A stretch of DNA of 64,000 nucleotides from Alteromonadaceae bacterium. GTDB lineage: Bacteria > Pseudomonadota > Gammaproteobacteria > Enterobacterales > Alteromonadaceae. A program made the position numbers and the translations under genes. A model generated the notes under the pieces. It did no database searches, was not told where the DNA came from, and saw nothing but the letters and a program-made list of their open reading frames with translations. This document shows positions 1 through 7,490 of this stretch, piece by piece. Each line of letters opens with the position of its first letter. Positions within the stretch are counted from its first letter, which is position 1. The DNA lies in contig JABSOI010000023.1 in NCBI GenBank assembly GCA_013216015.1, positions 1-64,000 on the forward strand. The letters are read 5' to 3'.

Positions 1-94
1 AGCGAATCAGATGATATTTTTCAATATAGATCAACTGTTAACATTTTTATAAATAAAATTTTGTATACGCAACATTAAATTAATAAAATTTAAA

Positions 95-1456
95 TTAATT
101 ATTTATGTGCGGAATGACAGCTTTATAGGCAATAAAAGCTAATACCATACCCACTGACAAACTATTAGCCATTACCATTATGGCAGCGAAATAAATGACT
201 AATACATTTTCTAACCCAAACAACAGCTTGTTAAACGAATCAAAACTAATATTTAATCGACCTAAACGTATCTCACTGTTAATAACTTCCGCATAGCGAT
301 TTTGCCAAATGCCTTGTCGCTGTGATTCATTACCAAAGAGTTTGATGGTTTGCATGGCGCGAATATTTTCTAAAAAATTTGACTGTTCTTTCGCTGAATT
401 TTGAATCATTTCTTCCGTAGCTTGATGCAATGGACGATATAAAGCTAAACGAACTATTGTATACAATACTATTGCGCCAAGTACTATCGCTGTGAGCTTC
501 AAAGAGTAAAGTGCCATCATTATCAAAACAGTAATAGACATGACACCATCAACTAAAGTTTCAACAAAACCAGTAGTGATACGCTCGCGTATTTGCGCTA
601 ATGAGCCAAAACGTGAAACAATGTCACCAATATGGCGTGACTCAAAATAATTCATCGGCAAACGCAATAAATGCCTAAGCAGATTGACCCCCATCTGCAT
701 ATTGAGAAGACTCGATAGGCGTAATATCAACCAACTTCGCACCGCATTAGTCACTACAGAAATAATGGCAATTAAGGCAAAGCCTATGGTTAAAACCATG
801 AGTAATGGTTTATCAAAACTAATGAGCACCTCATCCACCACCCACTGCATATAATAAGGGGTCATTAAGGCAAACAATTGCAATACAAGAGATAAACCAA
901 TCAGCTTAAAAAGCCCCACCTTTAAACCAGACATAGAACTCCACAACTGAGTGAACTTCATTTGGGCTTGCTCTTGCTTAACTTCAAACTTGCTGGTTGG
1001 CGTAAGTTCTAAACAAATTCCAGTAAAATGTTGGCTAAACTCTTCCGCGTTTAAGGTACGCTTCCCTATTGCAGGATCGTTAATTGAAAACTTAGCGCCT
1101 TTACTTACATGAGAGCCTTTACCTGTCACTTTCGTAAGCACGACAAAGTGATTTAAGTCCCAATGTAAAATACAAGGTGTAGCGAGTTTATTTACTTCAT
1201 CTATAGGACATTGTAAAGCGCGACTGGCTAACCCCAAACTATCACCTAATTCAATAAGCTGTTGAAGATTCATACCCTTTAAGTTGGCCGAAAAACGCTT
1301 GCGCATGGCTGGCATGTCAAGTTGATGACCGTGATAACAGGCGACCATAGCCACAGATGCCAAACCGCATTCCGCGATTCCTGACTGGAGAATTAATGGA
1401 ATACTTTGAATATTAGAAAAACGTAAAGAAACTGTTTTATTTACATCGGGAATCAT
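95..1456 (-). CDS. C39-peptidase bacteriocin exporter lacking its ATPase domain
   Basis: This is a CvaB/LagD-type peptidase-containing ABC transporter, a family that cleaves double-glycine leaders and exports the peptide across the inner membrane. The N-terminal C39 domain (about residues 15-140) shows the catalytic Cys in QSGIAECGLASV, the His in HWDLNHFVVL and the Asp in INDPAIG. A six-helix ABC membrane domain follows (about 180-450). The protein ends at 453 residues right after the AYK motif that normally leads into the nucleotide-binding domain. Family members have about 700 residues, so Walker A, the ABC signature and Walker B are all absent. The DNA from 94 down to the window edge is very AT-rich and shows no NBD in any minus frame. 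The start codon overlaps the preceding gene's stop (TAATG). Either the gene is truncated, or it is split and the ATPase lies elsewhere; export by this protein alone is unlikely. Confidence 0.85.
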   Translation of the reverse strand: MIPDVNKTVSLRFSNIQSIPLILQSGIAECGLASVAMVACYHGHQLDMPAMRKRFSANLKGMNLQQLIELGDSLGLASRALQCPIDEVNKLATPCILHWDLNHFVVLTKVTGKGSHVSKGAKFSINDPAIGKRTLNAEEFSQHFTGICLELTPTSKFEVKQEQAQMKFTQLWSSMSGLKVGLFKLIGLSLVLQLFALMTPYYMQWVVDEVLISFDKPLLMVLTIGFALIAIISVVTNAVRSWLILRLSSLLNMQMGVNLLRHLLRLPMNYFESRHIGDIVSRFGSLAQIRERITTGFVETLVDGVMSITVLIMMALYSLKLTAIVLGAIVLYTIVRLALYRPLHQATEEMIQNSAKEQSNFLENIRAMQTIKLFGNESQRQGIWQNRYAEVINSEIRLGRLNISFDSFNKLLFGLENVLVIYFAAIMVMANSLSVGMVLAFIAYKAVIPHINN

Positions 1457-1821
1457 TAGATTTTTTTCCTTAATTCTTTATGACTCCTATTATCTACCAT
1501 TGTGTTTTCTACAAAATATTTTTTTATAAGATAAACTGCATAAATAACACCCGGAATCCAGCCTAATAATGTTAGTAAAAAAGCTAACAGAATTTTTTTA
1601 TTACCCAACTCTAAATAATAAGGCACTAGAAAAGGACATTTAAAGCTATATATATAAAAATATGATTTATTGATAAAATTATACTTTGACATTTTTTGAG
1701 CCTTATCTATAAAGAATAAAATTGAAAGACCAATGATATGAGCTATTAAATGAAACCAAAGATCATTAAGTACAAGCATTCCCATAAGAGGTATACTAAC
1801 GATAAAAAAGGTTTTAAACAC
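1456..1821 (-). CDS. Small membrane protein with Pmp3-like C-terminus, candidate immunity protein
   Basis: This encodes about 121 residues. I chose the GTG at 1821 because a strong GGAGG site sits 5 bases upstream; a GTG at 1833 would overlap that site. The protein is very hydrophobic, with about three to four membrane segments. The last one (LLTLLGWIPGVIYAVYLI) resembles the Pmp3/UPF0057 family of small membrane proteins, while the first half has no family I recognise. It lies between the two bacteriocin-like peptides and the exporter and overlaps the exporter start by one base. Class II bacteriocin operons usually place a small membrane immunity protein here, so self-protection is the natural inference from position and topology. 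The sequence itself does not prove it. Confidence 0.6.
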   Translation of the reverse strand: MFKTFFIVSIPLMGMLVLNDLWFHLIAHIIGLSILFFIDKAQKMSKYNFINKSYFYIYSFKCPFLVPYYLELGNKKILLAFLLTLLGWIPGVIYAVYLIKKYFVENTMVDNRSHKELRKKI

Positions 1822-1833
1822 TTGTTCCTCCAC

Positions 1834-1869
1834 AATAATATAGAAGGGCTAATGCCCTTCTATATTATT
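1834..1869 (-). terminator. Perfect 16-bp hairpin between peptide and immunity genes
   Basis: AATAATATAGAAGGGC pairs perfectly with its complement across a TAAT loop. It lies after the second peptide gene and just before the ribosome site of the candidate immunity gene. On the minus strand the 3' arm ends in TATATTATT but no long T-run follows, so it could act as a partial terminator or as an mRNA-stabilising structure. Either would give more peptide than exporter. Confidence 0.55.
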
Positions 1870-1880
1870 AAATTACAGGT

Positions 1881-2000
1881 TTATCTAAAATAGTTATAAA
1901 GCATTGTTCCAGTATTATAACCACGCGCAAAAGCTACTACTAAAATACCTATTATGCCGCCATTTACTTCCTGGATTTCATTAGTTGTTAATTCTCTCAT
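1881..2000 (-). CDS. Double-glycine leader peptide (bacteriocin-like), second of pair
   Basis: This 39-codon gene encodes a leader MRELTTNEIQEVNGG followed by a 24-residue mature part that begins IIGILVVAFARG. The leader has the class II/microcin V pattern: conserved Leu, Glu-Ile and Val, then Gly-Gly at the cleavage site. It is the expected substrate of the C39 peptidase encoded downstream. The mature part is hydrophobic, then aromatic/basic (Tyr, Asn, final Arg), and shows a GYNTG element of the Gly-x3-Gly type found in two-peptide bacteriocins. It is too short for default gene callers. A toxic role is inferred from leader and context only. Confidence 0.8.
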   Translation of the reverse strand: MRELTTNEIQEVNGGIIGILVVAFARGYNTGTMLYNYFR

Positions 2001-2016
2001 ATACCTTCCCCTATTA

Positions 2017-2139
2017 TTAAGCGTTTTTAGCCAAGCTATACATTGAAGAAATGCTTAAAGCCATATACCCGTAATACGCTAACAAAGGGAAAAACCCACC
2101 ATTTACTTGTTCAATTTCATTTACGTTTAATTCACGCAT
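2017..2139 (-). CDS. Double-glycine leader peptide (bacteriocin-like), first of pair
   Basis: This 40-codon gene has the leader MRELNVNEIEQVNGG, near-identical to the next gene's leader, then a 25-residue mature part starting FFPLLAYYGYMAL and ending in AKNA. The shared leader with unrelated mature halves is typical of paired class IIb peptides recognised by one exporter. It is separated from the second peptide by only 16 bases. A GGAGTATAAC stretch upstream of the ATG can serve as ribosome site. The mature product would be unusually short and uncharged except for one Lys. Confidence 0.8.
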   Translation of the reverse strand: MRELNVNEIEQVNGGFFPLLAYYGYMALSISSMYSLAKNA

Positions 2140-2198
2140 AATGTTATACTCCAATTATCCGACATTTTTTATTAGATAAATTGCCGGGTTGTTAATTT

Positions 2199-2275
2199 GC
2201 TAACTCAATTATTTGAATTAGCAGTTAATAAGGCTGGCTTTAGTTCTTCTCGCTAAAGTTTGACTAAAGTCAGCC
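2199..2275. promoter_or_regulatory. Inverted repeats in the leader region upstream of the peptide genes
   Basis: The 269-base gap between the HlyD-like gene and the peptide genes holds two hairpins. At 2199-2222 GCTAACTCAA pairs with TTGAATTAGC (one mismatch). At 2232-2275 GGCTGGCTTTAGT pairs with ACTAAAGTCAGCC (one mismatch). They probably separate adaptor from peptide transcription or bear on a promoter for the peptides. I see no confident -10/-35 pair. No further double-glycine peptide was found in this gap. Confidence 0.4.
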
Positions 2276-2408
2276 GCTCTATTTTCCAACAAAATTACTC
2301 TTAAAAAGAGTTTCCTCATCAGAAAAATTCTTTCACTTTTATTTTCATTAACCTAAAGCCAATGGATCTTCGATCAGAGACTTCATCGATGACCAATTTA
2401 AAAAACAT

Positions 2409-3665
2409 TTAACTCACTCGACCCTTTAAGCTGTATATAGGTTCAAGCAACCACTCAATCAATGTACGTTGTTCTAGCATAATATCAGCCTCAAACAACA
2501 TGCCGCTTTTTAAATCAAACGACTTACCAAACGCTTGCATTTGCTGTTGAGTTAACTTCGCTCGTAAACGATAAACAGGCTCTTGTATGTTAACGGGCAG
2601 TTGAACTTCATTCGGTGCAATTAAGGTTTGATCAATGCGGACAATTTCACTGCTGATAAAACCAAAACGTTGATAAGGAAAAGCATCAAAACGCAAACGA
2701 GTAATGTTTCCAATTTCAATAAACCCCGCAGAACGTGTAGGTAGTAAAAGCTCAGCAACAAGCTCTGAGTTTTCAGGGATAATATGCAATAAAGGTTTAG
2801 CTTGTGCTTTGCTTTGTGAAAGTGTTTCTCCCTCAACCACTTGAATACCGGTAACAATACCGTTATTACTTGCTGTAATAGTATATTTATAATTACTGGC
2901 GACTTGGGCTAATTGGCGTTGAATATCTGCTTGCTGACGCTTCAAAATATTAATACGTAAGGTGTATTGCTGCGGAATATTGATCAGATTAAAGACGATT
3001 TGGTTTAGTTTATTTTGATGTTGTAGCAACAAACGAGCTATATTTTGTTTTTCTTGTTTTGCATCAAGCAGCGCTTGCTGTTGTCGATCTTTTTCTAAGT
3101 TAGATACATAACCATTTTTATTCAATTGATTAAAATCTAACTGTTGCTCACTCAGCAGTGTTAATTTTTCTTCTGCTAATATTAGCTGACTTTCAAGTGC
3201 AACTCTTTCATTATCTGAAGCAACTTTTTGAGTTTGTAAATTGAGAAGCTCTTGTGTTTTTAAAGCTTGATGTTGAGTAACTTCATCACTCAGTAAGTTT
3301 AATTGAGCATTAAGTTGCTCGGTAAGTTGCGTACTTAAATCAACGCCATTGCTATTATTTTGCTGAACGATAATAGTTACAAGTGACTGACCTTTAATAA
3401 TATTATCACCTTCTTTTACCCATAGTTTATCTATGGTGCCACCTTGATTAGCAAAACTTTTAATTACTCCTTTATTTGGCATTAAAAAGCCACGGACAGT
3501 TTCTTTACGAGAATATTCAGCGTTAAAAAGGAAGGCAATAATGGAAACAGCAACTGATATTAAAATAAGCACAGTAAGCTTGATGGATAGAGGTTGAGCT
3601 AAGGTAATAGCACCTGTTAAACGCTTACTTTGATGAGAAACAGCTTCCTTTCTAAATAACGACAT
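2409..3665 (-). CDS. HlyD/CvaA-family membrane fusion protein
   Basis: This is the periplasmic adaptor of a type I secretion system, linking an inner-membrane peptide exporter to a TolC-type outer-membrane channel. I set the start at 3665 (MSLFRKEAVSHQ), which has AAAGGA 6 bases upstream; the longer open frame to 3722 has no such site. One membrane helix lies at about residues 29-49, followed by a biotinyl-lipoyl-like segment (FLMPNKGVIKSFANQGG), a long glutamine-rich coiled coil (about 110-250), and the C-terminal beta-barrel with RLRFDAFPYQRFG, a CvaA signature. The length (about 418) fits the family. It heads the peptide operon in the same direction. The TolC-like gene at 31993 could supply the outer channel, but that is inference. 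Confidence 0.88.
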   Translation of the reverse strand: MSLFRKEAVSHQSKRLTGAITLAQPLSIKLTVLILISVAVSIIAFLFNAEYSRKETVRGFLMPNKGVIKSFANQGGTIDKLWVKEGDNIIKGQSLVTIIVQQNNSNGVDLSTQLTEQLNAQLNLLSDEVTQHQALKTQELLNLQTQKVASDNERVALESQLILAEEKLTLLSEQQLDFNQLNKNGYVSNLEKDRQQQALLDAKQEKQNIARLLLQHQNKLNQIVFNLINIPQQYTLRINILKRQQADIQRQLAQVASNYKYTITASNNGIVTGIQVVEGETLSQSKAQAKPLLHIIPENSELVAELLLPTRSAGFIEIGNITRLRFDAFPYQRFGFISSEIVRIDQTLIAPNEVQLPVNIQEPVYRLRAKLTQQQMQAFGKSFDLKSGMLFEADIMLEQRTLIEWLLEPIYSLKGRVS

Positions 3666-3782
3666 ATCAATCCTTTGAGTCTTTAACGTAGAAAACATAA
3701 TAGAATAAAAATGTATTGTCAAGAATTTATTTTAATAAAAATCAACGTTACCTCCCCCGTTGTGTTTTTTAATGCATTGTAT

Positions 3783-3823
3783 TTTAAGTGTATTTTTAGT
3801 TTTTTTTAAGTGTTGAAATATTC
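3783..3823. repeat. Left-end attachment-like repeats TTTAAGTGT
   Basis: TTTAAGTGTtgaAATATTC (3805-3823) matches TTTAAGTGTaacAATATTC at 10967-10985 in the same orientation. An additional TTTAAGTGT lies 22 bp away at 3783-3791. The right-hand copy marks the junction with an interrupted cca fragment, so this copy is the likely other end of the element. It encodes the last residues of the intact Cca (EYFNT and stop). The extra half-copy suggests either a second recombinase-binding site or the end of an adjoining element. Confidence 0.6.
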
Positions 3824-5050
3824 TGTTTTTATATTCTTAATTATATGGATTCGCTCAGCATCAATAGCCTCTTTAATTGCCTTTCCTTTTTTTCCTTGCT
3901 CAATAAATACCTGAGTATTAATTTTTAATGTTTCATGAAGAGTAACTCTTAAGAAATCGGCTTGTGGATATATTTTATTTTCGAAGCATTTTCTTCCTTT
4001 GAAATCAGCTTCGCAAGTCATTAAAAAGTCTTCAAATTCTTGTGGTTTTCGCCAAACATCAAGCTGATTAAATAATTTTAAGATTGTACTTGATTTGAGT
4101 TCAAAGGCTTTATGGCAATGAAGATGAAATTGACACACTTTTAATGCCAATTGTTTATACTCATTCGGTACTTTGAACTGTTGACAAACTTTTTCAACTA
4201 AAGGTAAACCAGTCTTTTCATGCCCTTTATGGCTAGGTAATTCATGCTCTGGTGTGATTCCTTTCCCCAAATCATGACATAAAGCTGCAAACCTAATTGT
4301 TGCTTTGGGTGACAGGATAACAGCTTGTTGTAATACCATCATAGTATGAATACCACTGCAAATTTCAGGGTGCCAAAGGGCAGGGTTTGGAACACCCCAT
4401 AAAGCATCTAGCTCAGGCCAAATTTCTTTTAAAGCGCCACATTCTCGTAATACATTGAAAAAAATCTTTGGATGATCTTCTTCTAGTGATGAATGCATTT
4501 CTTTCCATACTCTTTCAGCTGTTAGGTATTTAAGTTCTCCTGCATCTACGATGCGTTGCATTTCTTCCATTGTTTCTTTTGCAATAGTGAAATCATAAAA
4601 TCGTGCTGAAAAGCGGGCAACTCGTAATACTCTTAACGGATCTTCAACAAATGCAGGACTAACATGGCGAAGCACTTTTCTTTGAATATCATCCCTACCA
4701 TTGTATGGGTCAACTATCTCTCCTGTATCAGGATCTTTTGCTATTGCATTGATAGTTAAATCACGGCGGCTTAAATCTTCTTCAAGTGTTACTGAAGAGG
4801 TAAAATCTACATCGAACCCCTTATAACCTTTACCGTTTTTTTTCTCAGTTCTTGCGAGTGCCCACTCCTCTTTATTTTTTGGGTGGAGGAATACTGGAAA
4901 CGCACCAACACGAGTAAACCCTTTCTTGATCATTTCATCAGCCGTGGAACCAACAACCACCCAGTCTCGATCTTTTGGAGTAATATTTGTACCTAGTATT
5001 TTTTTCATTTCGGTGTCGCGTACAAAGCCGCCTACAAGATAAGCTTTCAT
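3806..5050 (-). CDS. cca: CCA-adding tRNA nucleotidyltransferase with HD domain
   Basis: Cca adds or repairs the 3'-CCA end of tRNAs and is essential when some tRNA genes lack encoded CCA. The protein starts MKAYLVGGFVRD and shows KDRDWVVVGST (catalytic DxD area is RRDLTINA/KDRDW), the neck/body motifs EDPLRVLRVARFSARF and ERVWKE, and a C-terminal HD phosphohydrolase domain (CHDLGKG near residue 262). Length about 414 matches the enterobacterial bifunctional enzyme (412). I use ATG 5050 rather than GTG 5059, because the latter is only a few bases from the AGG and overlaps the upstream stop. The gene follows the recombinase operon at 8 bases and appears to be cargo of the element. Its last codons lie within the attachment-like repeat. 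The N-terminal 58 codons differ clearly from the relic at 10980-11140, so the two cca sequences have different origins. Confidence 0.92.
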   Translation of the reverse strand: MKAYLVGGFVRDTEMKKILGTNITPKDRDWVVVGSTADEMIKKGFTRVGAFPVFLHPKNKEEWALARTEKKNGKGYKGFDVDFTSSVTLEEDLSRRDLTINAIAKDPDTGEIVDPYNGRDDIQRKVLRHVSPAFVEDPLRVLRVARFSARFYDFTIAKETMEEMQRIVDAGELKYLTAERVWKEMHSSLEEDHPKIFFNVLRECGALKEIWPELDALWGVPNPALWHPEICSGIHTMMVLQQAVILSPKATIRFAALCHDLGKGITPEHELPSHKGHEKTGLPLVEKVCQQFKVPNEYKQLALKVCQFHLHCHKAFELKSSTILKLFNQLDVWRKPQEFEDFLMTCEADFKGRKCFENKIYPQADFLRVTLHETLKINTQVFIEQGKKGKAIKEAIDAERIHIIKNIKTEYFNT

Positions 5051-5058
5051 AAATATCA

Positions 5059-5514
5059 CTACCTATTAATTGGTGTTATAGAACCACGGGTTATTTGCCT
5101 AATTTCTTCTTGAAGCTCATAGACTCGAAATATTAGTGATGCTTCTTGTTCAACTAGCTTATCGGCTACGGCTTTAAATGCATCTCGTTGCTCTTTATAT
5201 GTTTTTTTTAGCTTTATTTCATTTTTAAGTCGGGCTTTTAGTTTGTCTATAGTACTACCTTCTGGTTTAGTCTCGATAAGAGATTCTACGTAGGTATCAC
5301 CATGCTCATATTGGTATGCTGTTATAGCTTTTTCAGCTTCTTCAATAAACTCAGGGAATTTATGAATGTAGCTAGCACTTAACCCAGCTTCATTATTAAT
5401 ACGATTAAGAGTGAGTTTTCCACTAGCCTTTACTTTTTCAGGCTTGCCATCTAATAAGCGCTGTAAGGCAGCTTTTAAGCGTGCTTCTGTAATTTGTCTT
5501 TTAGAGACCTTCAT
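5059..5514 (-). CDS. Small helical accessory protein of the recombinase operon
   Basis: This encodes 151 residues. The N-terminal part (about 5-70: LTLNRINNEAGLSASYIHKF) looks like a helix-turn-helix of the kind found in TetR-like or Tn554 TnpC/DUF6262-type proteins. The rest is a charged coiled coil (about 85-145) ending EEIRQITRGSITPINR. Its ATG overlaps the stop of the third recombinase (ATGA), so it is translationally coupled. In Tn554 the small TnpC protein helps and orients transposition; the same role is inferred here. The family assignment is by pattern only. Confidence 0.65.
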   Translation of the reverse strand: MKVSKRQITEARLKAALQRLLDGKPEKVKASGKLTLNRINNEAGLSASYIHKFPEFIEEAEKAITAYQYEHGDTYVESLIETKPEGSTIDKLKARLKNEIKLKKTYKEQRDAFKAVADKLVEQEASLIFRVYELQEEIRQITRGSITPINR

Positions 5515-7490
5515 GGCTGTTCTCCCACTAACAACATGGTTTGTGATTTGATCTCAGCTTCAAATGGCATAAAATCTAATGAATGCTTTGTTAACGTTAA
5601 TTCAATTGCTTTTATTTGCGTGTATATTTGAGCCAAGATACTCGCCATATAGCTCTTTTCATCATTTAATGCATTGAACCTTTTAATTAAACGTAACCTC
5701 TTTGGCATTCTTGCCTTGGCTTTTTCAAGCGTTACTATTTCATTTTGACAGGTTATTGATGATGTATCTGACGCACAAATGCGGTCACAGCTTGGTTTAA
5801 TACAATAGCCAGTAGGGTGCTCAACAATACTGAGTAAACCACTACGAACTTGATCTTTTATATCTTTACGTGACATATAAATATCACCAGCATAATTTTC
5901 ACGTTCATTTGCGATACGCTCACCTTCTTTACCTGATAAACTCTCGGACTCATTGAAAATATGAAATAGTATTTCAGTATGCAGATCTTCATTTGCATCT
6001 TTAACCATATCCATCAATTCTGTGTCTAGCTCAAAATCCATTTGAGCGGCTAATAGTGAATGATTTGCATACCATGCGGTCATAGCAATGTTAAGATGTT
6101 TGTATTGATGCTTTAGTGTCATTAAATTACCGAGCTTATTTCGGACAAGGAAAACGGCAAAAGTACGTCTGAAGTCGTGAGGTGAAAGTTTAGGCAGGTA
6201 ACCACCTACTTTTAATGTACCTTTGCGTGTGGGATTAAGTAAATCAAATTCTTCTACATCGCTTTGACTAGCGGTTATATCGTGTTTTTTTTGAAATTTT
6301 AGGTAACGCCTAGCATAACTTTTTTGCTGTATGAAATCAGTTTTCTGTGAAATGATACCTAGTGTTATAAAAGAGCAATTAATTTCCCTTTCTGCAACTT
6401 TTCTTTCGTCTGGACTATAGTTTTTGATTTTCTCTTTATAAATAGCTCTGGCATATTCACTCATATCATGGGCCAATTCTATTGCTTTTTCAGATATGGG
6501 GTGTGTTACCCAAGCTTCATGTGTTGGAACCCCTTTTTCATTAATTTTTGTAATTTCACCTTTTAAAATTGGAATATCGAATTCTTCGGAAAAAGGGATC
6601 GTATCATAACTATCTTTATTAAAACTGATACTTTCGCCTAAACGAACACCACTAAAGCCTTGTACAACTAATATGCAAGCAGTTTTAATTTCAAGGATAT
6701 CTTCAAAAAATAGTGATAGATTGAAATCTGGTATTGAGTGTTTTATTTTTTTTATGCGTTCTCCAACTCTCCATTGCAGCCCCCTTTTAGCAACTTTCTT
6801 TTTACTATCAGCCTCAGAAAACACTTCTTGTTGGGCTATTATAGCTTTTGCATGAATATTGCTGATGCTATGGCGGTATGGATGGTACTTTTCTACAATA
6901 TCCATTGCTGTATTAAACAGCTTAGATGAAATTTTTTCAGGTATCGCTATGTGTTGTTTTTTAACTTGTTTTGTGGCGCAGGCTAATCCTTTAGTAAATT
7001 TGTATTTTTCGTTTTTTTCATAGCGTATTGTTAAGCCTAAATCGTAGAGTTTTCTTAAACATGATAGGGTTTGATCTAGAATTGTTATTGAATACTTCTT
7101 TTTCTTTATCTCAGCTTTAAATTTGCGATAGTTAGCATCCTGGTTCAGGTTATCCCAATTTGTTGAGCCTAAGCATTTAGCAATGAGATGCAGGTTATTT
7201 ATCCTCATCTGTAATGTAGAAATTGATGACGGAAATTTTTGATGTATTGAGAGTATCGTTTTTTGGATATCTAAACGAATTGCTTTGTCTATATTTTTAA
7301 AACTAACTTTAGTTTTTTTCCCAACCCCTACTTTTATTTCAGCAACAAAATTCCATTCTAAATCTGTCATGTATGAACACGGTGAACTATCACTATTATA
7401 AGTTACTATGGGGTTGCTATCCTCTAGAGTAGTAGATGTTTTCTCATCATTAACATCTACAAAGTTTGCACTATTGGGTTGCGAATTCAT
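5511..7490 (-). CDS. Tyrosine recombinase C of the trio (large, TnpB-like)
   Basis: This 659-residue site-specific recombinase has the catalytic signature: Arg in GFSGVRLGESI (near 281), HDFR in LSPHDFRRTFAVF (near 438), a His-containing KHQYKHLN segment, and the nucleophile Tyr in MTAWYANH (near 471). About 190 residues follow the tyrosine, with a cysteine cluster (GYCIKPSCDRICASD, then SITCQN) that may bind a metal. This resembles the long C-terminal tails of Tn554 TnpB proteins. It overlaps the neighbouring recombinase and the small accessory gene by 4 bases each. Confidence 0.88.
   Translation of the reverse strand: MNSQPNSANFVDVNDEKTSTTLEDSNPIVTYNSDSSPCSYMTDLEWNFVAEIKVGVGKKTKVSFKNIDKAIRLDIQKTILSIHQKFPSSISTLQMRINNLHLIAKCLGSTNWDNLNQDANYRKFKAEIKKKKYSITILDQTLSCLRKLYDLGLTIRYEKNEKYKFTKGLACATKQVKKQHIAIPEKISSKLFNTAMDIVEKYHPYRHSISNIHAKAIIAQQEVFSEADSKKKVAKRGLQWRVGERIKKIKHSIPDFNLSLFFEDILEIKTACILVVQGFSGVRLGESISFNKDSYDTIPFSEEFDIPILKGEITKINEKGVPTHEAWVTHPISEKAIELAHDMSEYARAIYKEKIKNYSPDERKVAEREINCSFITLGIISQKTDFIQQKSYARRYLKFQKKHDITASQSDVEEFDLLNPTRKGTLKVGGYLPKLSPHDFRRTFAVFLVRNKLGNLMTLKHQYKHLNIAMTAWYANHSLLAAQMDFELDTELMDMVKDANEDLHTEILFHIFNESESLSGKEGERIANERENYAGDIYMSRKDIKDQVRSGLLSIVEHPTGYCIKPSCDRICASDTSSITCQNEIVTLEKAKARMPKRLRLIKRFNALNDEKSYMASILAQIYTQIKAIELTLTKHSLDFMPFEAEIKSQTMLLVGEQP

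Noticed and set aside
2233-2408. Short minus-strand ORFs of 29-34 codons (starts at 2408 and 2319) between the HlyD-like gene and the peptide genes
   Set aside because: They have no double-glycine leader and no ribosome site, and they run through the hairpins; likely chance frames.
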